From Macrocystis pyrifera (Eukaryota > Sar > Phaeophyceae > Laminariales > Laminariaceae), in contig JASSKH010000001.1 of the NCBI GenBank assembly GCA_031763025.1, positions 5,744,024 through 5,808,023 on the forward strand: a stretch of 64,000 nt of DNA, read 5' to 3'. The notes beneath the pieces were generated by a model that saw nothing but the letters and a program-made list of their open reading frames with translations, was not told the origin of the DNA and made no database searches. Shown piece by piece: positions 1 through 10,830 of the stretch. Made by a program: the position numbers and the translations under genes. Every line of letters begins with the position of its first letter. Within the stretch, counting starts at the first letter, position 1.

Positions 1-642
1 GACCCCCCGAGCAACAGATTACAACTTTTTCCCCCCAAGCATCAATATTTCCAAGATTTATCACGGTAATTTCGGCGGGACGGTAACGGCGGTAACGGCG
101 GGACGGGACGGTAAAACCGCCGTCAAAATGGTCCCGCCGTCCCGTCCCGCCGACAAAATCACTGACCGTCGTCACTTACCGTCCCGTCCCGCCTATAAAA
201 TCTCTCCCGTTGGAAATTACCGTCCCGTCCCGCCGTGACACTGAAAAATTACCGTCCCGTCCCGCCGTGGTACCGAACAATTACCGTCCCGTCCCGCCGT
301 GACACCGAAAAATTACCGTCCCGTCCCGCCGATAAAATCTCTCCCGTAGGAAATTTTCGTTCCGTCCCGTCGTGACACCGCCTCTGACTTGGTCTTGCCC
401 TACAAGAAGCATTCATTCGTGGTCGTCTGTTCCCATCCATTTCCAACACGAATTACGAAATAAGTTGCACCAAACTTCAATAGTAATTCCTATATAAATA
501 CATGTGTTACAATAAAATTGTGCACAACTCCCATCTATAAATGAAATACGTATAGAACAGCAGTGGTAGGCGTATTACCCAGCTTGCAGAATGGGTACAA
601 TATCAACTATTCAACTATTAACCAGTCGAACTCACAGATGAC
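1..642. repeat. Dispersed repeat X, copy 1, left part (minisatellite-bearing)
   Basis: The segment closely matches 8360-9042. It starts with the CCAAG..TTATCACGGTAATTTCGGC stretch, passes through a minisatellite, and ends at a CAGTCGAACTCACAGATGAC block. The rest of the same copy resumes at about 7032, beyond the Ngaro-like element. No convincing gene is visible; the reading frames here come from the minisatellite. Confidence 0.8.
64..400. repeat. CCGTCCCGTCCCGCCG minisatellite, array 1
   Basis: The core CCGTCCCGTCCCGCCG recurs about every 25-50 bases, with spacers such as TGACACCGAAAAATTA or ATAAAATCTCTCCCGT. The left end carries the complementary orientation (GGCGGGACGGGACGG), so the array is partly self-complementary. 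Only two GGGAC pentamers are present here, against about ten in the paralogous array near 8414. Confidence 0.8.
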
Positions 643-644
643 GC

Positions 645-852
645 AGAATATTCTCGGAAGAATGAGAGAATGTGAGTTTTGTACGTACGTAAGAAGTTCA
701 AGCCAATCAGATGACTGCGTTGATTCATGGTAGCATGAATCGTAGCCCTTGGTAAACACACCTTGTCTGGTACGTAGCCGCAACCTACACGTATCAGCGC
801 AGTGAAGCAGAGGCAGAGCTACAGGTCCAAGGTGTGAGACTAGTTTGAGTTC
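645..852 (+). repeat. Split direct repeat A1 of the Ngaro-like element
   Basis: It begins AGAATATTCTCGGAAG and ends at GAGTTC just before the ORF1 start codon (856). It is nearly identical to A2 (6211-6384) except for 34 extra bases at 791-824, which begin GT and end AG. Confidence 0.9.
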
Positions 853-855
853 GGG

Positions 856-2363
856 ATGTCCGACGAGAGCAAGTCACCGGAGGCCACGGCCAATGCGGCT
901 ACTATTGCGCGCGAGGCGCAGGCTGCGAGGTTTGTTGCACAAACAAAAGCTGAGGCGAATGCTCATGCTGCTGTAGCTGCTGTGCAAGCGGAGGTAGACG
1001 CACGCCGTGCTGGGATAGCCGAGGCCGAGGCTCGCCAGGCCGCAGAAGAGCTGCGTCCGCTCGCCAGGCCAACGCTGCGGCTGCTGTTGCCACCACTGCG
1101 GCTTCGGCTGGTCCTTCATCTATGCCGGCAGCCTCGGGGGGAGCAGTATCGACGGCTGACGTTCTGCATTGGCAGAACCAGGTGGCATCCGAGTTTTCCC
1201 GAATAGACACGGATACACTAAGCGTCAAATCTACACTGGACAACGTGCTCCTGTCTGTGGCTGGCCTTCGGGACGCCGTCACCAGCAGCGTATCCAAGAT
1301 CGCCAACACGAAGTGCTCCTCCAGCAGTTTGTTGACAATTTGCTCGACCGTGAGCCTTCTGTGCGGGACAGCGGAGATGCGAGGGAGCGCCATGTACAGA
1401 AATCGCAGCTCATCGACGACACGGCCATGTGGAAAAAAATGTCATCTCGCAAATACTGGCTGCTTGAGGGACGCTTGCCCCCGAACCTCGGCGAGTCGGC
1501 CGCGGGTATCCAGTCGTTTGTGGGGGAGAGCGTCGATGTTACGGCGGCGGTGGCGGCTCAGCTTCGTGCCGTCAGCAATTTTGACGTGGCCTTGTATGGG
1601 CCACGCGCCGATCGCCCGGTTGACCACCTGGTGATGGTCGCGGACCGCCTGGATCTCTTGCGCCAGGATCGTGTGGCGGTTCTTACAGTTGGACTCTCGG
1701 CGGATGTCGCGGACGACCGCGCGTGCCTGGACCGGCTAGCACCCGTCAACGCCTCCTTTACATCCGCGGCTGCTGGTCTTCGCCGTCACACTCTCAGCAA
1801 CATCTTTTTGCTTTCCGGCTCCGCGGCGAGGGCTGTTATGAGCGAAATGGTGAACGACAACTTACGTCTTTGGGTGAACGACCTAATTAGGTTCGCCCAG
1901 CAAGTTCGTCCGTTGACCGTTCCCCCTCAGTCTGACGCGGTGTTTGACGCGCAACCTGTCCCTGCCTTCAGTCGCACGCTCTCCTTTTGCTCGTCCGGGG
2001 GCGACGTTCTGAGGCTTGTCGAAGGTCTCCAAGGTCCACGCGACAGTCGGGATGGGGCATACAAGCAGAGCCAAAGCCTCGCCCCCGCCAGGATGGGTCC
2101 GCCCAGAAAGAAAGAACGCCCCGCTGTGCAAGATGTTTTCGTCCACGGGCCGATGTCGGTTCTCCGACTGCAAATTCGTGCACGTTAATACCCCGTCCGA
2201 CGCCTCGTCTCCTACGCCATTCCTCGATGGTGGATCGGCGGCACCGGCGGGGGTAATGCGAGGTGGCGCAGAGGCGCAGGCTGGTGGGTCGCGGGTTATG
2301 GTGCTCCGCCCAGGTGGGGGTCGCGTGGGGGGCGGGGCAGGTGGCGATTCTGGTTCGGGATGA
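856..2363 (+). pseudogene. Ngaro-like ORF1 (gag-like) with CCCH zinc finger, frameshifted
   Basis: Reading starts at ATG 856, three bases after repeat A1, with an alanine-rich, charged, probably coiled-coil N terminus. The frame then has to change near 1070-1110, near 1310 and near 2020 to stay in plausible coding sequence, so the copy is broken. The middle part (1310-2000) is a leucine- and aspartate-rich segment like a structural gag protein. Near the end a CCCH finger is visible at 2127-2183: C-x8-C-x4-C-x3-H around CKMFSSTGRC. ORF1 products of this order are thought to bind the element RNA; that role is inferred from position and the finger. The exact N-terminal frame path is uncertain. 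Confidence 0.7.
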
Positions 2364-2589
2364 AGACACGGGCCCTTCCTGCCGGTTGGGCCAACACTGG
2401 GGGGGGGGGCGGCGGCGGCGCGGGCAGGTGGAGGAGCGGCGACGGCGCTTGTCGCCAGCGGCGGAGCTGGGACTCGGCCGGCAACCCACGAAGGGGGGGG
2501 GGGTTGCGTGGGCGCGCTTTAGGTGCTCTGGCTGGCGACGGCGGTGTCGGGCGAGATCGCGTTGCTGTGACTCCGGGTTCGGTTCCCTT

Positions 2590-4830
2590 CTCAAAGCAAG
2601 GTACGGATATGGGCGTGCGTGCGAGTTATTTGCCCGGTGACACGGTGTGTGTGCAGGGTGATGGGTCCGTTGACTCGGTGTGCGTGCAGGGTGCGGTCGG
2701 TGACGTGCGTTTGGATGCGATCACAGATGAGGTAGATGCGTGGATTGCCGCTCGGGAGGTAGTGGCGCAGGCAGTATCTGGGCGAGGCTCAGCGAGCCTC
2801 GATCAGGTCGCTTCGCTCAGCTCCTCGCTCTTGCGACAGTGTCAAGGCAGTGTTCCTCTTTTCCTGTCCACCATCGGCGCCTCATTGTTCGCTTCGCATA
2901 TTAACGTTGCCGTCGTACAGCACTGGTTTGGTGAGATCAAGAAATTCCCCCGTATTTCTTTGTTGCTTCGTGGGCTGGCGCCAGGCACGCCTGTTTGCGT
3001 CGCACGGGGGGGAGATTTGACCACAGAACTCGCGTATGGTAATCACTCGGGCGTTGCCATGCATACTGTGGCTATCCATGATAAGATATGCGCAGACGTT
3101 GTGCACGGCCGAGCGGTGGTGTTTGAATTGCGATTTGCAGACGAGATCCAGGGTTTTCGCATTTCACCGCTGAGCGTCGTTCTCGAACCCAAGTTAAGGA
3201 TTATTCACGCTCTCACGTTCGCGCGCGGGGATGGTCGAACCAGTGTTGACGGTGACACTGACTTTGACTCCGCGCCATCGTGCGAGCTCGGACACGTGCT
3301 TCGTGATGTGCTTTTACGGGCGTTGTTTTTGTGACAGACGCACGGTATTCGCGCTCGGATCCTGCTGTGTCGTGTGGACGTTAAAGACGCTTTTCGACAG
3401 GTTTTGGTTGATCCGGCAGGCGCATCGACCTTTGGATACGTTTTCGGCAATCGCGTTGTCGTGGATTTGCGCTTGCAGTTTGGTTGGCGTAATAGTCCTG
3501 GGTTTTGGGGGTTGATGGCCTCTGCGCTCGAGCATGCTCACACCCACACTACGTTTCAAGGCGCAGATGTTTCCCCACAAGGGGCTGCCGACGTTTCGCA
3601 CGTTGAACTCTCCCCCGCCGCGGGGAGTTCAGGTTGTTGCTATTCCGCGTGATTGTGGGCCCGTTCCTGGCGCAGGAGGCCTCACCGGAAGCATTTTTTT
3701 TTTGTGAGGTACTACGTAGACGATGGCATTCTCGTCGAGTTGCAATGGTGGCCGGACGGCCGCCGTTGCTTGCGTGCTGTACAGTCGCTGGCGTCGGACC
3801 ATTTTCGCTTGTTGGGCGAACGTGGTGTTTCCGATCCACCCCTCTTGTCAGCCAAGAAAATAACTAACTGGGACACGCAACTCGAAGTCTTGGGATGGAT
3901 CATTGATACTGAAGCGCTTACTGTTACGTTGCCGTCGCATAAGCACCTCAAGCTGCACAATATCCTCGCGGACTGGCCCTCGTCTCGTGCGTCCGCTTCA
4001 GCGAAGCAAGTGTCGCAGTTAGTTGGCTTTCTCATGCATGTGTCCTTTGCTGTTCGTCCGGGGCGCTTTTTCGTTAACCGCTTGTTGGCTTCGGTTGGTA
4101 TGCCGCGCGTTGCCGCCGGAGCTGATTTTGATTGTCGAATGGCAAACCCCGGGCGGCGTCTCGCCCTGGGACCCGAGTTCCACGGTGACCTCGAGTTTTG
4201 GAGGTGGTTCGTTGAGGAAGGGTTGGACGCGCGCGGCGGAACCTTGTCGGCTCAAATGTATCATTTGCTTGAGCGCCCCCCTAGACGTGCTCTGTTTTCG
4301 GACGCATCTAAAACCGCTGTCGGGGGGGTTTGTCTTGAAACTGGCGTGTACTGGCGATACGAGCTTGACGCAGGGGAGCGGGCTCGATTTTGTGGATCGA
4401 GCAAGTCCGTTGCAGATGAGAACGATATATCAATTAATGTCCTCGAACTGCTGGGCATGGTGGTTTCTGCATGGGTTCTCGTCTCTGCTTGTGCTGAAAG
4501 TCCGTTCGAAATGGGGGATTGTGTGTTATTGAGGGGCGATAACGAGGCAGCCGTAGAGTGGGTGCGCCGTTGTCGCGGGGGCAAGGAGCCGAGATCTGGC
4601 GCATTAATGCGCGCTTCTTGGTGTGCTCGAACTGTCGTCTGGTTGGCACTTTGACGCAAAACACGTACGGGGCATTTTTAACGTGGCCGCTGATGGTATC
4701 TCACGGTGGGACTGTGCTTCCGTCCTCGCTAATCTGCGTGCTGTTCGACCCGATATTCCGTGGCAGGAGCAAGACCTGGGGGATGCGGGCACATACCTCT
4801 GTACATCGGTGTTGGCCTCGAACTCATGCG
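2590..4830 (+). pseudogene. Ngaro-like reverse transcriptase and RNase H, frameshifted
   Basis: The RT begins near 3160 (block SVVLEPKLRIIHALTF). An in-frame TGA lies at 3332-3334, followed by DVKDAFRQV (RT motif A, near 3374) and LQFGWRNSPGFW. A frameshift falls at a ten-T run (3694-3703), and the catalytic YVDD is at 3713-3724. RNase H follows: FSDASK (about 4295), NVLELLG (about 4438), RGDNEAAV (about 4535) and, after another frameshift near 4610, the last acidic block in NVAADGISR (about 4690). RT-RNase H directly followed by a tyrosine recombinase is the DIRS-order layout. The unassigned stretch 2590-3150 is an N-terminal extension in the same frame. One stop and at least two frameshifts make it non-functional. 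Confidence 0.88.
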
Positions 4831-5925
4831 AAATGCCATTGCGACCTCGTCTGAACGCACTTATCAGGGGCATTTTGGCGCGTGGGTAGACTTTTGGGTA
4901 CGGTGTGGCATGTCTGTATTCCTAGACCGGTGCGGAGACAGCATGACCAACGTGTGGCATTTGTTCGAGTACGTCGCGTACGCTTTTGCCACCAAGAAAT
5001 TGCGGTCGGCAACCATCGAGAGTCATTTGTCAGCGATCAAGTTTTTTCATCGTATTTCACGAGGGTTCGAGCTGGACACTACTCATCCGGTTTTGGTTAA
5101 TGCACTCTAAGGCGCCGCTCGTTCGTATGCCGACGCTGGTAACCAAGCAACCGTTCGTAGGCCGGTTTCGTGGGAAATGTTGATCGCGGGCGAGAATTTG
5201 ATATCTACGTGGCAGACGGGGGGTCGCGTCTCGTGGCTTGCCCTCTGCGCTTCATTTTGTTTTTTGACTCGCGCCTCGGAAATGTTTGCGGAAACTCGGT
5301 CACGTGTGCATGAGACGTATTGTTTGCGACGGGCCGACGTAGCCTTTTTTCGCGAAAAATTACAGCTCACAGTCGCTCAGTGGTCCACCGCAGACCGCGT
5401 TGAGGTTCGGTTTCGTGGGTCGAAAGGGGACCAACTGCGAAAAGGGGCGGTTCTAACGCGTGTACGTTGCGGTCCGGCGTTGCGCGTGGGCAAAGGTGGC
5501 GGTGCTGTCGATCTCATGATCGAATTGATGTCCTGTTATCTGTTTCTTCCCTCGTCGGTCCCCCTTGCCGCTTTCGGCGTTGGTAATGGCAGATGGTCCA
5601 TGTGGACACAGCAGCAAGCGACGACAGCTTTGCGGAAAGTGGTTGCGTTGGCCGGCGTTCGTGCGGAGGAGTACGCTCTGCACTCTCTGAGGATTGGGGG
5701 CGCAACACACTTGTCGGCGGGGGGGGGGCGACACCAGAGGTGTTGCAGCGTGAGGGCCGATGGGCGTCCGATGCGTACAAGGCGTATGTTCGCAGTCATG
5801 GAAAGGATGCCAGTTGGGTAGCAGACGTTATGGCCCAGGAAGGACTTAGCGGTGGGATCCAGCCGGGCCAGGGCACTGAGTGGGGGCGAGTTAATTCACT
5901 CTTAGAGGTGAATAGGCAGAAGTAA
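4830..5925 (+). pseudogene. Ngaro-like tyrosine recombinase (integrase), frameshifted
   Basis: The N-terminal SAM-like core binding part starts at SSERTYQGHFGAWVDFW (about 4847). A TAA at 5108-5110 interrupts the same frame. The catalytic domain shows the box-I arginine in FLTRASEM (R codon 5270-5272), the H-x-x-R motif in HSLRIGG (5681-5692) and, after a frameshift in a ten-G run (5719-5728), the nucleophile region SDAYKAYVR with candidate tyrosines at 5775-5777 and 5784-5786. These residues define the tyrosine recombinases of DIRS/Ngaro elements, which insert the circular DNA copy. The stop and the shift make this copy non-functional. No DDE integrase is present in the element, consistent with the class. 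Confidence 0.9.
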
Positions 5926-6033
5926 ACAATGGTGAAGTGTGTTATCACATGCGTTCCCTATGAGATTGCAAGTGAAAGGGGAAGGGGTAGTAAGAACACA
6001 TCAGTAAATAGGGTCAACTCCCATGTGTGATGG

Positions 6034-6209
6034 AGGCTGGCGTCGAGAGTTCTGTGTCGCCAGTTGGGTTGGGAGTTGACTCGAGTATACGGATGTGAGC
6101 GCGGGGTTGCCGTTGGGCAGCCCCGGGGGGGTCACCCCTTCTCCAACCCCCCTTTCCGGGCGGGGGGTTGCGCATTAATATAATACAACTTCGAAAGCAA
6201 AGTGCAAAG
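6034..6209 (+). repeat. Split direct repeat B1
   Basis: It begins AGGCTGGCGTCGAGAG and ends GCAAAGTGCAAAG, one base before A2. It matches B2 (6855-7031) almost base for base; a few substitutions and one G indel separate them. Confidence 0.92.
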
Positions 6210-6210
6210 G

Positions 6211-6384
6211 AGAATATTCTCGGAAGAATGAGAGAATGTGAGTTTTGTACGTACGTAAGAAGTTCAAGCCAATCAGATGACTGCGGTGATTCATGGTAGC
6301 ATGAATCGTAGCCCTTGGTAAACACACCTTGTCTGGTACGCAGCCGCAACCTACACGTCCAAGGTGTGAGACTAGTTTGAGTTC
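6211..6384 (+). repeat. Split direct repeat A2
   Basis: It is nearly identical to A1 without the 34 bases at 791-824. Together with B1 on its left it forms the B-A junction expected of a circular intermediate. Confidence 0.92.
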
Positions 6385-6854
6385 CCACCCACCCGCCCGT
6401 GCTTTTGAGAGAGTCAGTGGGGGGGAGTTCAATAGTCGCAGTAACGTTTGCGTTTGTTGCTGTATGTTATACGTATCCGGTAATTTCGCTGATGGTGCGA
6501 CCGGGTGTCGTAGATTGCGCGAGTGGCGGCGTGGGCTAGCCGCCTTATTTGGCGTTTGGTATGGTTCGATGCAAGTGGGGTTTCTTTATATCATACTATT
6601 ATAGTTGATAAAAATAAACGTGGCATTGACGTGGTGTTGCATCGGCTCGGATTTTGCGCGCAATCTGAAAGTATCGGAGAAAAGGGTTATCCGTATATTA
6701 ACACTGAAGTGCATTGTGAGTTTAAATGTACTTGTGCTATTTGTATATGCCTGGTACAAGTGCGTGTCGATTTTCTCACGTGTGAGGTTATCTTGTACTT
6801 GGTGTGGTTTCTCGAGTTATTCGTCAGAAACGGCTTTTCTGATAGCGGTTTCGT
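6385..6854 (+). other. 470-bp spacer between repeats A2 and B2
   Basis: This is single-copy sequence inside the element with no supported reading frame. It separates A2 from B2, whereas B1 and A2 are directly adjacent. Confidence 0.6.
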
Positions 6855-7031
6855 AGGCTGGCGTCGAGAGTTCTGTGTCGCCAGTTGGGTTGGGAGTTGA
6901 CTCGAGTATACGGATGTGAGCGCGGGGTTGCCGTTGGGGCAGCCCCGGGGGGGTCACCCCTTCACCAATCCCCCTTTCCGGGCGGGGGGTTGCGCATTAA
7001 TATGATACAACTTCGAAAGCAAAGTGCAAAG
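6855..7031 (+). repeat. Split direct repeat B2, right end of the Ngaro-like element
   Basis: The same 177-bp sequence as B1. It ends GCAAAGTGCAAAG, and the host repeat resumes at once with TACTTTTATCGTCTTC, matching 9043-9060. Confidence 0.92.
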
Positions 7032-7066
7032 TACTTTTATCGTCTTCATCTTATATAATACCTGGC

Positions 7067-7438
7067 ATGAAATTGCTGCGCACCACATTTACTTTGTTTT
7101 TAGCAGGAAAGGCTGTGCTGGTGTTGATCAGCAGCTGGTTGATGATTTGTAAGTACAAAAAATTAATATTACCATCTACGAAAAAGAATGAAATGATATC
7201 AACTGCATACCTGGTGGTGTTGTTTTTTCTTTTCATTTTTTTTTACAGTCTTCATACCCTCATATTTCCACTCGCAACAGAAGGCAGTATCATAACACAA
7301 CTGCCACAGGCTCGCCCCACACACAAACAGCACAAAGACCACTCAACTCACGGTCACACCAGCACTGTTGTGGCCCAAAAAGATTTCAGGAGACATGTCA
7401 TCAAGCGGGACGCAAAACGTGCGCTGTCAAGGATGTAG
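7067..7438 (+). CDS. Small hypothetical ORF in repeat X, hydrophobic N terminus
   Basis: A 123-residue open frame starts MKLLRTTFTLFL, 16 bases downstream of a TATATAATA box-like sequence. Residues 1-60 contain two hydrophobic stretches. A GTAAGTAC donor-like site at about 7149 and a T-rich stretch ending in ACAG at about 7248 suggest that the middle may be an intron. The repeat copy at 9088 keeps ATGAAATTGCTG but then diverges in frame. I recognise no family. It may be a first exon of a lost mobile element rather than a gene. Confidence 0.25.
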   Translation: MKLLRTTFTLFLAGKAVLVLISSWLMICKYKKLILPSTKKNEMISTAYLVVLFFLFIFFYSLHTLIFPLATEGSIITQLPQARPTHKQHKDHSTHGHTSTVVAQKDFRRHVIKRDAKRALSRM

Positions 7439-7925
7439 GGCCGAGTGTTACACATTAAAACCTAGTAGCTTGGTGTCAGTCAAACCATGTCAATGCAAAG
7501 TTGCTGTCTGTCAAAGGGGGGAAAGTGCTGTCTCCTAACATCTTTGGTGTGACCGGCACAGACGCCATGGATGCCTATCTCACGGGCGGGGTCGATTGAC
7601 CAGCAGCGGCAGTAGAATCACCACGGCCGCCGCCACCACCTCCACCTCCACAACCACCACGGTAACACAGCGCAAGCACAAAACCATCAGAACAGCCACC
7701 ATGAGCTGTCAACGCAACAAAACAGTGCTTGGGGCAGGGGTGGAAGAAATCAGAAGACGTCGCCCGTGTAGTGGCAGCACTTCTCGGGGCTTGGGCTGCG
7801 CGGGTCGAGAAGAAAACGTCTGCGTCGGAACGGCTCTCCCTTCGCGGAACCAGCAGTCAGTGTGCGGGAATTTTTTCACGTACGACCGCGCCGACCTCGC
7901 GGCGGAAAGAAAACAAATATATTTG

Positions 7926-8215
7926 CCGTCCCGCCCCGCCGAAGAAAAAGAAAATTACCGTCCCGTCCCGCCGAGGAAAAATATTTACCGTCCCGTCCCG
8001 CCGAGGAAAAAATATTTACCGTCCCGTCCCGCCGAGGAAAAAAAACATTTACCGTCCCGTCCCGCCGAGGGAAAAAAAAAATTACCGTCCCGTCCCGCCG
8101 AGGGGAAAAATATTTACCGTCCCGTCCCGCCGAGGGGAAAAATATTTACCGTCCCGTCCCGTCGTGAAAATCAGCCCCGCTGAATTTTACCGTCCCGTCC
8201 CGTCGAGAAATTTGG
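7926..8215. repeat. CCGTCCCGTCCCGCCG minisatellite, array 2
   Basis: About nine units of 27-32 bp have the form GTCCCGTCCCGCCGAGG followed by A-rich spacer and ATTTACC. Frames reading through it give repetitive Pro/Ser/Arg peptides that should not be taken as proteins. Confidence 0.85.
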
Positions 8216-8339
8216 CATCCGCTGTCCCGTCCAGTCCCGTCCCGCCAACTTTTCATGTCCTCATTTTACTGTCTCGTTTTCATTTTTTTTCCCCGCCAAA
8301 CGAGTCAAATCTGTCCCGTCCCGTCCCGCCACGATTCTC

Positions 8340-9200
8340 AGTCACTGTGATAAGCCTTGAATATTTCCAAGGCTTATCACGGTAATTTCGGCGGGACAGT
8401 AACGGCGGTAACGGCGGGACGGGACGGGACGGGACGGGACGGGACGGGACGGGACGGGACGGTAAAACCGCCGTCAAAATGGTCCCGCCGTCCCGTCCCG
8501 CCGAATCCCTGACCGTCGTCACTTACCGTCGACCCGTCCCGCCTATAAAATCTCTCCCGTTGGAAATTACCGTCCCGTCCCGCCGTGGCACCGAAAATTA
8601 CCGTCCCGTCCCGCCGTGACACCGAACAATTACCGTCCCGTCCCGCCGTGACACCGACATATTTTACCGTCCCGTCCCCCCGTGACACCGAAAAAATGCC
8701 GTCCCGTCCCGCCGATAAAATCTCTCCCGTAGAAAATTATCGTTCCGTCCCGTCGTGGCACCGCCGCCGGCGGACATAACTTGCCTCTTCCCGTACAAGA
8801 AACATTCGTGGTGGTCTGTTCCCATCCATTTCCACCACGAACTACGAAATTAATCAAGAAATTTCGAGTTGTACCAAACTTCAACAGTAATTCCTATATA
8901 AATACATGTGTTATCGTACATTGTGCACAACTCCCATCTATAAACGAAATATGTATAGGATAGTAGTAGGCGTATATTACCCAGCTTGCCAATCTGGGTA
9001 TCTCAACTATTCAACTATTAATCAGTCGAACTCACAGATGACATATTTTCATCGTCTTGCTTATATAATACCTGGTCAGTGGTTGGTATGAAATTGCTGG
9101 GCACCACATTTACTTCTGCTGGAAAAATCTGTGCTGGTGGTGTTGATCAGCAGCTGGTTGATGATCTGCTTTTATGTACTTTCAAATGAAGGTAAGTACA
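8340..9200. repeat. Dispersed repeat X, copy 2 (uninterrupted)
   Basis: It aligns to 1-642 and then, without a break, to 7032-7160. It therefore preserves the sequence that existed before the Ngaro-like element inserted in copy 1. It holds its own minisatellite array (8400-8760) and a GGGAC pentamer expansion. Confidence 0.85.
8414..8461. repeat. (GGGAC)n pentanucleotide tract, about ten units
   Basis: An uninterrupted run of GGGAC units lies inside the X repeat. The equivalent place in copy 1 (about 98-110) has only two units. Confidence 0.9.
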
Positions 9201-9860
9201 AATATTACCGAAAAATAATGAAAATTACGACCAAGTAGTACGTGTATACCTGATGTAAGACTTAGTTTTCACACCTCGGATAACGTATAACACTCGGATA
9301 ACACTTACTATTATCTATGTTATGGCGGGCCTAACACAGGAACGTGGTAACGTACTAACAGAATGGTGTTAGCACTATAGAGGAGTGATCACGATAACAA
9401 CGCGGTAACGCAGTGTTAACTGGAAGCCCACGAGATGTTCCCCTTTTTTTCGGGGGATGAAGGCGAGAATAGAACCACGGACGGACCTCGCTCTTCTTAA
9501 TCTCACGCCCTGCCTGCGACGCCATTGTAGGGAATTGTATGTACTGTAGACTAAAAATGTTACGTACCAAACGCTACATGAATTCAAGGCTTTTATAAAT
9601 TCGATTTCCACCACACATGTGATAAAGTACCCTGGTTTATAGTATATAGACCAACCATCAGTAGGGACCGTTAGATATTATTCTAGTAATTGGATCTCAT
9701 TCCTTTTACCGTCTGGAATAAGATGAGGAAGGTTGTCGTAGGGGCAACCTGGTGTTTGGGGGTAACGGGTAGAAACGATAAACCAGTGAAGGAATGAGAC
9801 GGTTTCGGAGGGTTTCCCATATCATAACAAGGGATGTTTAGTACGGGGGTAAGAATGAAA
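9201..9860. other. Stretch without a supported gene
   Basis: Mixed sequence with scattered short reverse frames but no recognisable domain and no strong repeat match in the window. A short tandem theme, GGATAACG/GGATAACAC, is visible around 9285-9310. Confidence 0.5.
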
Positions 9861-10096
9861 TTACAGAAGTTCCGGATGATTGAGGAAGAAAGACCAAAGC
9901 AGTTCAGATACGAGCAAGCAGCGGTAGAGCGGTGTGAAGCGGGGTCGTCGGTGCAGCGAGTATCCAGAATAGATAGCGGACGGGCAAGGCTCTGCACGAG
10001 CTGAATAGAACCGGGCAGGGGACGTCAGGGAGTCATCTAGTTGTTTTTTTTTACAGGGCAAGGGACATCAAGGAGTCGTCAAGTGGTCAGCAGTCG

Positions 10097-10748
10097 TTGA
10101 GCCTGTGCGTTGGGAGGTCGACGGGCAGGATGGGGGAACCTCTTACCGCAATACAGCCGCAGGACGAGGAGCACGACAATCTTGTGGGAGGCCCAGGGCC
10201 AAGGCGGGGGTCGACCCAAGGGAACGGGGCGGCCGGTAACGCGGAGGACGATCAGTCTTCAGCAGGAGGGTCCGGCAACAACGGCGACGGTAGAGTGCGA
10301 GCGAATACCCTGAGTGGCCTGGGTACGAGTAGGAACGTGTACTTCGAGGATAGCCAGACCGTACACCAAGGAGCTCACATGCGGTCGGGTAGGGGGGGTA
10401 GGGGGGATAACACGCCGCAGGGTAGGGGGCGTGGGAGCGGCTCGTATGGGAACCGCGAGCAGTCAAACGCCATGCAACATGCCCCATCGCAGCACCACGA
10501 CCAATTTTTCCCCGGAAACGAGCTTCAGGGCCCCCCATGGTCGGGTGGAGGGAGTTCGTATCGGCAGGAGGCGGGGGCAGGCGGGCTAGCAAATCAGCTC
10601 ACGAAATTTAACGGGCCCTCACAGGCACCCTGGGGCCCGGGAGGCCCGCCGCCGCAGCAGCAGCAGCAGGGGTGGGCACTGCAGCAGCCGCATAACCGGG
10701 GCACACCACAGCAGCTACAGCAAGAGTGGGCACCACAGCAAGAAGGGT

Positions 10749-10830
<82 letters not shown>

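Larger units (their letters stand above)
645..7031 (+). mobile_element. Ngaro/PAT-like tyrosine-recombinase (DIRS-order) retroelement, decayed
   Basis: Order on the plus strand: repeat A1, ORF1 (gag-like, CCCH finger), reverse transcriptase plus RNase H, tyrosine recombinase, repeat B1, repeat A2, repeat B2. This A1-ORFs-B1-A2-B2 plan of split direct repeats is diagnostic of the Ngaro/PAT groups of DIRS-order retrotransposons. Such elements integrate a circular DNA with a tyrosine recombinase and leave no target duplication. The flanks rejoin to the uninterrupted paralog at 9031-9075 with no visible duplication. Several one-base frameshifts and stops show that this copy is inactive. Confidence 0.9.

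Noticed and set aside
7596-8385. Long overlapping frames coding for Pro/Arg/Ser-rich repeats
   Set aside because: They are translations of a 27-32-bp minisatellite in all frames; there is no domain and no start context.
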